NCBI GenBank assembly: GCA_030682755.1
Contig: JAUXNR010000911.1
Coordinates: 1-11,597 of the forward strand
Reading direction: 5' to 3'
Length of the DNA: 11,597 nt
DNA from: Flavobacterium sp.
Lineage (GTDB): Bacteria > Bacteroidota > Bacteroidia > Flavobacteriales > Flavobacteriaceae
Of the stretch, positions 1 to 5,763 are shown in pieces. The number at the start of each line of letters is the position of its first letter. Positions within the stretch are counted from its first letter, which is position 1. The position numbers were made by a program, and so were the translations under genes. The notes beneath the pieces were generated by a model. The model saw only the letters and a program-made list of their open reading frames with translations. It made no database searches and was not told the DNA's origin.

Positions 1-72
1 GGCAGCTTGAATCGTTTCACCTTGTTCATGAAAACTATTTACCCACTGAATGATTTCTTGATATGCTTTCAA
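1..72 (-). CDS. possible 5' end of an unidentified gene downstream of radA (cut by window edge)
   Basis: Beyond the radA stop codon, one minus-strand frame stays open to the window edge. Read from a TTG at 72-70 it gives 24 codons (MKAYQEIIQWVN..., then a Glu/Gln-rich stretch) with ordinary low-GC codon use. A second in-frame TTG at 90-88 would overlap the end of radA by 8 nt. No in-frame ATG is present. TTG initiation is plausible because the flippase-like gene in the same operon also starts with TTG. A competing reading is an ATG at 29-27 in another frame (MNKVKRFKL...). I do not recognise the product, and the fragment is too short to prove it is coding. Confidence 0.3.
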   Translation of the reverse strand, partial: MKAYQEIIQWVNSFHEQGETIQAA

Positions 73-82
73 AAGATACTTT

Positions 83-1444
83 TTAGCCAAATAGTTCGCT
101 TACAACATCTTCAATCTTCGCCACCAATTTCACTTGAATCATCGTTTCTTTCAACGAAATTTTATTGTATTTCGATACAAAAATCGTCGAAAAACCTAAT
201 TTCTCCGCTTCCAAAATACGTTGTTCAACGCGGTTCACGGGACGAATTTCTCCCGCTAAACCAACTTCTCCGGCAAAACAAAAATCTTTCCCAACCGGAA
301 TATCTTCGTTGGAAGATAAAATAGCGGCAACCACAGCTAAATCAATCGCAGGATCATCCACAGAAATTCCGCCTGTCACATTTAAAAAAACGTCTTTCGC
401 TCCCAATCTAAATCCGGCACGTTTTTCTAAAACCGCCAAAATCATATTGAGTCGTTTGGCATTGTAGCCGGTTGTACTTCGTTGCGGTGTTCCGTAAACT
501 GCGGTGCTGACTAACGCTTGAATTTCAATCATCAACGGTCGCATACCTTCTAACGTGGAAGCAATGGCCGTTCCGGAAAGTTCTTCGTCTTTGTGAGAAA
601 TTAATATTTCCGATGGATTGGCCACTTCTCGCAAACCGGAACCTTGCATTTCATAAATGCCAATTTCTGCCGTAGAACCAAAACGGTTTTTAAGCGAACG
701 GAGAATTCTATAAACATGATTGCGATCGCCTTCAAATTGCAAAACGGTATCCACCATGTGTTCCAAAATTTTTGGTCCGGCAATCGTTCCGTCTTTCGTA
801 ATGTGACCAATCAATAGCACCGGAACATTCGTTTCTTTGGCAAATTTGATGAGTTCGGCCGTGCATTCCCGAATTTGGGAAATACTTCCGGCAGTGGATT
901 CAATGTAATCCGTATGTAAGGTTTGAATGGAATCGATGATGACAATCTCCGGTTCCATTTCTTGAATTTGTTTAAAGATGTTTTGTGTTTTGGTTTCCGT
1001 AAGAATGAAACAGTTTTCGTATCTGTTTTCAATACGTTCGGCACGCATTTTTATTTGTTTCTGGCTTTCTTCACCGGAAACGTATAAGGTTTTATAAGGT
1101 AGTTTTAAAGCAATTTGCAACAAAAGCGTACTTTTTCCAATGCCGGGTTCGCCACCCAAAAGCGTTAAAGAACCGGGCACTAATCCACCGCCTAAAACTC
1201 GGTTTAATTCGCCATCGGAAGTATCCAAACGAATTTCTTGAGTTGAATCAATATCTTTAATCCGAAGCGGTTTTGGAGCTTTTTTTACTTCAGAAGATGA
1301 AGGTTTCCATCCTGATTTTTCTTCTTTTTGAATGACTTCTTCCACAATGGTATTCCATTCGCTACAAGCATGACATTGACCTTGCCATTTTGAATATTGC
1401 GTGCCGCAATTTTGACAGAAAAAAGAGGTTTTAACTTTTGACAT
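83..1444 (-). CDS. radA: DNA repair/recombination protein RadA (Sms)
   Basis: This is bacterial RadA, a RecA-like, DnaB-type motor ATPase that helps branch migration and processing of recombination intermediates in the cytoplasm. At 453 aa it has the usual family length. An N-terminal zinc finger is formed by Cys10, Cys13, Cys24 and Cys27. The Walker A motif GGEPGIGKST is at 97-106, Walker B (EIVIIDSIQ) is near 166-174, and the RadA-specific KNRFG motif is at 252-256. The C-terminal third (about 285-453) is the Lon-protease-like domain that RadA carries without protease function. The ATG lies 4 nt after the stop of the upstream esterase-like gene, so the two are almost certainly co-transcribed. 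All diagnostic residues are present and the gene appears intact. Confidence 0.97.
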   Translation of the reverse strand: MSKVKTSFFCQNCGTQYSKWQGQCHACSEWNTIVEEVIQKEEKSGWKPSSSEVKKAPKPLRIKDIDSTQEIRLDTSDGELNRVLGGGLVPGSLTLLGGEPGIGKSTLLLQIALKLPYKTLYVSGEESQKQIKMRAERIENRYENCFILTETKTQNIFKQIQEMEPEIVIIDSIQTLHTDYIESTAGSISQIRECTAELIKFAKETNVPVLLIGHITKDGTIAGPKILEHMVDTVLQFEGDRNHVYRILRSLKNRFGSTAEIGIYEMQGSGLREVANPSEILISHKDEELSGTAIASTLEGMRPLMIEIQALVSTAVYGTPQRSTTGYNAKRLNMILAVLEKRAGFRLGAKDVFLNVTGGISVDDPAIDLAVVAAILSSNEDIPVGKDFCFAGEVGLAGEIRPVNRVEQRILEAEKLGFSTIFVSKYNKISLKETMIQVKLVAKIEDVVSELFG

Positions 1445-1448
1445 GTAG

Positions 1449-2594
1449 TTATTGCATTTTCTTCATTTCTTCAGATTTGTCAAACATCATGTCTTTGTTT
1501 AAATCGCCAATGGGTTCTTTGTTGAAGGCATTGATGTAATATTTCTGAGCTCTTTTAAAATCTTCTTTTTTCTCAAACATCAACGCCAAGTGGTAATCCG
1601 GCAACATTGATTTTGGATAATGTTTACGGGCTAAAATGGATAATTCATCAAATTCATTGTAGGCTTTGTTTCGCAAAATTGCTGCTTCAATGGCTTTAAA
1701 ATCATTCAATCGAATGGGCATTTTAATGTTTAATGATTTTTCTAACGTTTCATATTTGTCAGAAAGATAGGTCACATAACCGCTTTCCATTTTAACGATT
1801 TTCTCCTGAAACTCAACACTTGTGATGGGTTGATATACTGAAAAAAACTGGTAAAGAGCATTAGGAATGGCGTGTAATACCAATGAATAATGAGTCGCAC
1901 CTTTAAAATCATCAAACTTATAATTGAATGTGGGCTTAGTGATTTTTGACAAGCCTTCGTCTAATTTCTTAATTCGGGTTTGCATTTTTTTCAAATCACC
2001 ATCGGCCGTAGCATGATAATAAAAAATGGGTTTTGTAATTTGATTGATGCGTTCCGGCAAACGGTTTTCCATTTCTGTCGGAAGTTCCGGGCTTAAAGAA
2101 ATATAGGCGTCAAAAAGCGGTGTTTCTTTATATAAATAGATATTCAAAAATCCGGCAGTTGTATCGTGTCCCGCAATGATTTTAAAAGGAGCTATGCGGT
2201 ATTTCTTTTCAATATACGGCACCAATTCCGTTCCGATGAACTCAAAAAACAGATTGCCTTTTTCCTCCGGAAGTCCGGTTTCTTTTGATATCTCACAATC
2301 GGTATAGCGTTCGTTATTTTTGTTTTGAGAAATGGCTACAATAATCACTTCCGGCATATCATCCCAATAGGTTGAAAAACTAAGAGCTCCTTTAAAGGGA
2401 GCAAGCAAGTATTCTCCATCCATTAAAACCAATAAAGGATATTTTCTGGATTTATCACTATCATATGACTTTGGAACCACAATAGTAATTTCACGGTCTT
2501 CGCCTAGTTTTTTGGAGGTAAACTGTTCTGAACTCTGTTGTGCATAGGTATTTGTAGCCCATACTAAAAGCATAAAAATTAGTATCTTTTTCAT
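1449..2594 (-). CDS. secreted esterase-like alpha/beta-hydrolase with Asp in the nucleophile elbow and a C-terminal TPR-like segment
   Basis: The protein is 381 aa. A signal peptide (MKKILIFMLLVWATNTYA, cleaved near residue 18, before QQ) implies export, probably to the periplasm. The body matches the putative esterase family (PF00756, enterochelin-esterase/esterase-D-like): a beta-strand plus DGEYLL at 59-64, the elbow region IIAGHDTTAG at 139-148, and a late His in GATHYS (His235). The expected elbow is GHSxGG, but here residue 144 is Asp (GAT codon), so the usual Ser nucleophile is missing. Asp198 or Asp200 could supply the acid. Residues about 331-363 resemble one tetratricopeptide repeat. 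The stop lies 4 nt before radA. The gene is otherwise intact, so it is either a hydrolase using an Asp nucleophile or a non-catalytic binding protein. The fold is confident, but the substrate and activity are unknown. Confidence 0.85.
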   Translation of the reverse strand: MKKILIFMLLVWATNTYAQQSSEQFTSKKLGEDREITIVVPKSYDSDKSRKYPLLVLMDGEYLLAPFKGALSFSTYWDDMPEVIIVAISQNKNNERYTDCEISKETGLPEEKGNLFFEFIGTELVPYIEKKYRIAPFKIIAGHDTTAGFLNIYLYKETPLFDAYISLSPELPTEMENRLPERINQITKPIFYYHATADGDLKKMQTRIKKLDEGLSKITKPTFNYKFDDFKGATHYSLVLHAIPNALYQFFSVYQPITSVEFQEKIVKMESGYVTYLSDKYETLEKSLNIKMPIRLNDFKAIEAAILRNKAYNEFDELSILARKHYPKSMLPDYHLALMFEKKEDFKRAQKYYINAFNKEPIGDLNKDMMFDKSEEMKKMQ

Positions 2595-2654
2595 CAGGAA
2601 TGGTTGCTAAATAAGATTAAAAAACGATTTTTAAAGCAGTAGCAAGATACTAAT

Positions 2655-3617
2655 TTATTTGTTTTTTTTAAGGATTGGTAAAATTAAAAAAGAGAGAAGT
2701 CCCAAAACAACAATCATTAAGGTTTGAGAGGTCCATACAATCCAGCCAAAAGCATTTCCTGCTGTTTCCGGTACGGCATATACCAAAAGAATTTTCGAAA
2801 TTAAAAACGGGTAGGCTCCAAAGCCGCTATTGGTTAATGTGATGGCAATTCCGCCGGTAATAAATGCCATTAAAACCGCATTAAAACTCAAGTTGGAGGT
2901 TTCCGGTAAAGCAAAAATGGTTACATAAAACATCAAGACATAGCACAACCAGATAAAAAAAGAATGAAAAATAAATAACCCCTTTTTTTTCATGGTCAGA
3001 ATGCTTTGAATGCCTTCCATAAGTCCGGAAAGTTTTGCTTTCAGTGCAAGAATCCATCTGTTTTTTGACTTTTTATACAACCATAAAGCGATACAAAAAC
3101 CGGCAACGAGAATGAAAATGAGCATGCCCAACTGTTTGAGCGATAGATTATCTAAAACGAAAGTTTTGAATATGTCATACTGAAGTACTATGGCCAAAAA
3201 GATGAAGCTCAATAAAAAGATAAAATCAACGATTCTTTCGGCAATAATAGTTCCGAAAGCTTTGTCAAAGGGAATATCTTCGTATTTTTTTAACACTAAT
3301 GCACGGCTTACTTCACCGGAACGGGGTATGGTTAAGTTCATAAAATAAGCCACACAAACTGCCATAAAATTTGTGGCTAATTTAGGTTTGTATCCCAATG
3401 GTTCGAGACTGTAAATCCATCGTTGGGCTCTTGAATATAGAGCAAGCAGTCCGAAAAACAGCGAAATTAAGATATACCAATAATTAGCATGCTGAAATTG
3501 AGATTTAATTTCTTCAATTTGTTCAGGCGTAAATTTGTTATAAGTATAAACAATCAAAAAAGCACCCAATGCAATTGGGAGCACTATGGATAACCATTTG
3601 CTGATTTGATTTTTCAA
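2655..3617 (-). CDS. flippase-like polytopic membrane protein (UPF0104 / LPG synthase TM region family), TTG start
   Basis: This 320-aa inner-membrane protein has roughly eight hydrophobic segments, near residues 8-27, 47-63, 80-97, 128-147, 163-181, 213-236, 244-284 and 290-313. The segment 94-132 carries the family signature: NLTIPRSGEVSRA, then AFGTIIAERIVDF. The family (TIGR00374, the transmembrane part of lysylphosphatidylglycerol synthases) includes lipid flippases, but this protein lacks the soluble aminoacyl-transferase domain, so lipid aminoacylation is not expected. The start is TTG at 3617-3615. A TGA lies four codons upstream in frame and the next in-frame Met is at residue 85, so no ATG can serve. 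The gene begins 4 nt after the panD stop, which implies translational coupling. The transported substrate is unknown. Confidence 0.88.
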   Translation of the reverse strand: MKNQISKWLSIVLPIALGAFLIVYTYNKFTPEQIEEIKSQFQHANYWYILISLFFGLLALYSRAQRWIYSLEPLGYKPKLATNFMAVCVAYFMNLTIPRSGEVSRALVLKKYEDIPFDKAFGTIIAERIVDFIFLLSFIFLAIVLQYDIFKTFVLDNLSLKQLGMLIFILVAGFCIALWLYKKSKNRWILALKAKLSGLMEGIQSILTMKKKGLFIFHSFFIWLCYVLMFYVTIFALPETSNLSFNAVLMAFITGGIAITLTNSGFGAYPFLISKILLVYAVPETAGNAFGWIVWTSQTLMIVVLGLLSFLILPILKKNK

Positions 3618-3621
3618 CGGA

Positions 3622-3972
3622 TTAGGTCAAAGAGTTGTCTTTTTCGTTTGGAAAAACTAAAGAAGGTTTGAACGTTTTGGCCTCTTCAATGTCTAAAATT
3701 CCATAAGAAATAATGATAATAATATCTCCTTTTTGAACTTTTCGGGCAGCAGGACCGTTTAAGGTAATTTCACCACTGTTGCGGTTTCCTTTAATCACAT
3801 AGGTTTCTAATCGCTCACCATTATTGATGTTTACAATTGAAACTTTTTCTCCTTCAACTAAGTTCGAAGCGTCCATAAGAGCTTCGTCAATAGTAATACT
3901 TCCGATATAATTTAAATCGGCACCAGTTACCGTCACACGGTGAATCTTGGATTTAACAACTTGAATTTGCAT
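3622..3972 (-). CDS. panD: aspartate 1-decarboxylase (pyruvoyl enzyme precursor)
   Basis: PanD decarboxylates L-aspartate to beta-alanine, which PanC joins to pantoate. It is a cytoplasmic, normally tetrameric, enzyme. The 116-aa proenzyme shows the self-processing site Gly24-Ser25 ([12 protein letters not shown]). Cleavage there would turn Ser25 into the pyruvoyl cofactor and leave a 24-residue beta chain. Other active-site residues known from E. coli PanD are at the same positions: Lys9, His11, Arg54, Tyr58 and Asn72, with the NGPAAR motif at 72-77. The sequence ends soon after the KTFKPS stretch, a little shorter than the E. coli protein. It lies 13 nt downstream of panC and 4 nt upstream of the flippase-like gene. 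A TACCTTTG motif just before the ATG may be a private promoter. Confidence 0.97.
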   Translation of the reverse strand: MQIQVVKSKIHRVTVTGADLNYIGSITIDEALMDASNLVEGEKVSIVNINNGERLETYVIKGNRNSGEITLNGPAARKVQKGDIIIIISYGILDIEEAKTFKPSLVFPNEKDNSLT

Positions 3973-3976
3973 GGTG

Positions 3977-3984
3977 CAAAGGTA
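3977..3984 (-). promoter_or_regulatory. candidate internal -7 element for panD
   Basis: On the minus strand the gap between panC and panD contains TACCTTTG followed by C, a perfect match to the Bacteroidota -7 consensus TAnnTTTG. The panD ATG starts only four bases after the motif, so transcription from it would begin at or next to the start codon and give a leaderless or nearly leaderless mRNA. I see no convincing -33 TTTG at the right distance. The match may be chance. Confidence 0.35.
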
Positions 3985-3985
3985 A

Positions 3986-4834
3986 TTAATTTAATGAAAT
4001 CGTATCTATCAATCGGATATTGTTAACAAAAACCGCAATAAAAGCCCGATAGGTTTTGTTTTTTGATTTTTTCAAACAAGGTTTTAAGGTGGTTTCGTCT
4101 GCAATTTGAAAATATTCCAGGGAGAACGTTTGGTTATTTTGGAATACTTTTTTTACCCAATCGCTTACGTATTTAGCACTTTTCATGCCAAATTTTAGTT
4201 TTGCCTCTTGTAATGTTTTATAAATTAGAGCGGCTTCTTTACGTTCCGACTCCGAAAGCCTTTCGTTTCTTGAACTCATGGCTAATCCGTTGGATTCCCG
4301 ATGAATGGCACAAGGAACAATGTTAACATGTAGTTTGTATTTTGATACTAATTTTTTGACAATTTGCAATTGTTGAAAATCTTTTTCACCAAAGTAAGCG
4401 TTCGTAGGCTTTACGATTTCAAATAGTTTTTTAACAATAGTGCCTACCCCGTCAAAATGTCCGGGTCTGAATTCACCTTCCATTTGAAATTCTAATCCGT
4501 CAAATGAAAAAGAAGTTGCTTTTTCCTCAGGATTGTACAAATCAGTCACTTCAGGGGCATAAATCAAGATAGATTCATTTAAGTTTTTAATTTTCTCAAT
4601 ATCAGAGGACAAGGTTCTTGGATATTTTTTTAAATCTTCCGGATTGTTAAATTGTGTTGGATTGACAAAGATGCTAATCACAGTAATCGCATTGCTTTTT
4701 AAGGAGGCAGTAAGCAATGAAAGATGACCTTCATGCAAAGCACCCATGGTTGGTACAAATCCAATTGATTTTCCTGAGGCACAAAAAGGTTCCAAATGAC
4801 TGCCTAAATCTGCTTTGTTGTTGAAAACGAGCAT
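3986..4834 (-). CDS. panC: pantothenate synthetase (pantoate--beta-alanine ligase)
   Basis: PanC condenses pantoate with beta-alanine, using ATP through a pantoyl-adenylate intermediate, to make pantothenate, the coenzyme A precursor. It is cytoplasmic. The 282-aa length is typical. Family motifs occur in order: [10 protein letters not shown] at 28-37 (the HxGH nucleotidyl-transferase signature), FVNPTQF at 56-62, [10 protein letters not shown] at 123-132, GEKDFQQ at 149-155, and MSSRN at 186-190 (the KMSKS-like loop of the family). It is the first gene of the minus-strand operon and is followed by panD, so both enzymes of the beta-alanine branch are made together. panB and panE are not in the window. 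The ATG lies about 24 nt below a good -7 promoter element. Confidence 0.97.
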   Translation of the reverse strand: MLVFNNKADLGSHLEPFCASGKSIGFVPTMGALHEGHLSLLTASLKSNAITVISIFVNPTQFNNPEDLKKYPRTLSSDIEKIKNLNESILIYAPEVTDLYNPEEKATSFSFDGLEFQMEGEFRPGHFDGVGTIVKKLFEIVKPTNAYFGEKDFQQLQIVKKLVSKYKLHVNIVPCAIHRESNGLAMSSRNERLSESERKEAALIYKTLQEAKLKFGMKSAKYVSDWVKKVFQNNQTFSLEYFQIADETTLKPCLKKSKNKTYRAFIAVFVNNIRLIDTISLN

Positions 4835-4857
4835 GTGATTTTTATTAAAATAAGGTG

Positions 4858-4865
4858 CAAACTTA
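4858..4865 (-). promoter_or_regulatory. -7 promoter element of the panC operon
   Basis: The minus strand reads TAAGTTTG, then CACC, a full match to the Bacteroidota TAnnTTTG element. Transcription would start roughly 10-18 nt upstream of the panC ATG, giving a short leader. The -33 element is not clear. The first two or three bases of the motif fall inside the palindrome at 4863-4877. Confidence 0.6.
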
Positions 4866-4877
4866 CTATTTTAGTAA
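4863..4877. repeat. perfect palindrome TTACTA-TTT-TAGTAA between divergent promoters
   Basis: Two 6-bp arms flank a 3-nt centre with no mismatches. The site overlaps the upstream edge of the panC -7 element and lies 19 nt upstream of the opposing -7 element, where a -33 region would be expected. This is the position of an operator that could affect both operons. The arms are AT-rich and short, so a chance origin cannot be excluded. No regulator gene lies in the window. Confidence 0.45.
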
Positions 4878-4896
4878 TAAACTCCATAAAATTTTG

Positions 4897-4904
4897 TAAT
4901 TTTG
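4897..4904 (+). promoter_or_regulatory. -7 promoter element of the glgA-like/DUF4270/glmS operon
   Basis: TAATTTTG followed by C matches the Bacteroidota -7 consensus exactly. Transcription would start near 4911, leaving a leader of about 30 nt before the ATG at 4942. That argues against the longer reading frame from the GTG at 4906, whose start codon would lie upstream of the expected transcription start. A weak TTTTAG at 4869-4874 is the only -33-like sequence. Confidence 0.65.
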
Positions 4905-4941
4905 CGTGTTTTTAAATCTAACCCATAAAGTTCAAAACCCT

Positions 4942-5748
4942 ATGAAGGACAAGAGGATATTATATGTATCATCTGAGGTGGTGCCTTATTTGGCAGAAAA
5001 TGAAGTATCAAATATGTCTTATGACGTGCCAAAAATGATTAATGATCAAGGCGGTCAGATTCGAATCTTTATGCCGAGATATGGTAATATTAACGAGCGT
5101 AGGCATCAATTGCATGAAGTTATCCGTTTATCAGGGATGAATTTAGTAGTAAATGATTTAGACATGCCGTTAATTATAAAAGTAGCTTCAATTCCGAAAG
5201 AGCGAATTCAAGTGTATTTTATTGATAATGATGAGTATTTTAAACGTAAGGCAACTTTTACAGATGAGGCAGGAGTATTGTTTCCTGACAATGACGAAAG
5301 AGCCATTTTCTTTGCAAAAGGCGTTGTGGAAACCGTTAAAAAATTAAACTGGGTTCCGGATATTATTCATGTTCACGGTTGGATGGCGTCTTTGCTACCG
5401 CTTTACATGAAACATTTTTATAAAAACGAAGCTCTTTTTGCGGATACCAAGATTGTAACCTCCGTTTACAGTCAATCTTTTGATGGCAATTTAGACATGC
5501 AATTGCAGAACAAAGTAGCTTTTGATGGTGTGCCAAATGATGCGGCACAATTCTTGGCTGAACCAAATTATGAAAACATTATCAAAACAGCGGTGTTGCA
5601 TTCAGATGCCGTGATCATTGCTTCAGAAGGTGTCTCTTCAAGTTTAACAAAATTTATAGAATCATCAAAAAAACCTTTTTTACCTTTCGCTCCGAAAGAC
5701 CGTTTTGCTGAAATGTATACGGAGTTCTATAAAAACACAGTATTATAA
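4942..5748 (+). CDS. truncated glycogen/starch-synthase-like protein (GT5 N-terminal domain only)
   Basis: The frame stays open back to a GTG at 4906, but the ATG at 4942 is preferred because the promoter element at 4897-4904 leaves no room for the earlier start. The 268-aa product opens like GlgA (RILYVSSEVVPY, then PRYGNINERRH at 45-55) and carries a PDIIHVHGWMASLLPLY segment at 139-155, equivalent to PDIVHxHDW in glycogen synthases. Two features set it apart. The ADP-glucose-binding KTGGL loop is replaced by AENEVS (18-23), and the whole C-terminal GT1 domain is absent, since true GlgA has about 470-500 aa. The frame is clean, so this is not a recent frameshift. Glycogen synthesis is unlikely, and a binding or regulatory role is possible. 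It is the first gene of a compact operon with the DUF4270 lipoprotein and glmS. Confidence 0.85.
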   Translation: MKDKRILYVSSEVVPYLAENEVSNMSYDVPKMINDQGGQIRIFMPRYGNINERRHQLHEVIRLSGMNLVVNDLDMPLIIKVASIPKERIQVYFIDNDEYFKRKATFTDEAGVLFPDNDERAIFFAKGVVETVKKLNWVPDIIHVHGWMASLLPLYMKHFYKNEALFADTKIVTSVYSQSFDGNLDMQLQNKVAFDGVPNDAAQFLAEPNYENIIKTAVLHSDAVIIASEGVSSSLTKFIESSKKPFLPFAPKDRFAEMYTEFYKNTVL

Positions 5749-5763
5749 TTATTTATATTTAGA

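Noticed and set aside
7..324. Open plus-strand frame of 105 codons opposite the end of radA
   Set aside because: It lies antisense to the highly conserved RadA C-terminal domain and has no recognisable protein features.
2617..2634. TTAAAAA-ACGA-TTTTTAA inverted repeat in the gap before the esterase-like gene
   Set aside because: The arms are 7 bp of almost pure A/T with no GC pair. This is common by chance in such sequence and too weak for a terminator.
2642..2649. Minus-strand TATCTTGC as an internal promoter for esterase-radA
   Set aside because: It is one T short of TAnnTTTG and has no -33 element. The position (48 nt upstream of the ATG in a 60-nt gap) is attractive, but the motif is too weak to list.
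2979..2991. C4T8 homopolymer within the flippase-like gene as a phase-variation tract
   Set aside because: The run encodes Lys-Lys-Lys-Gly in frame, is mixed in composition and of modest length, and the gene is intact. There is no sign of switching.
4906..4941. Upstream GTG start giving a 280-aa GlgA-like protein
   Set aside because: The expected transcription start (about 4911) is downstream of the GTG, and the ATG at 4942 begins exactly where homology to GlgA (KRILYVSSEV) starts.
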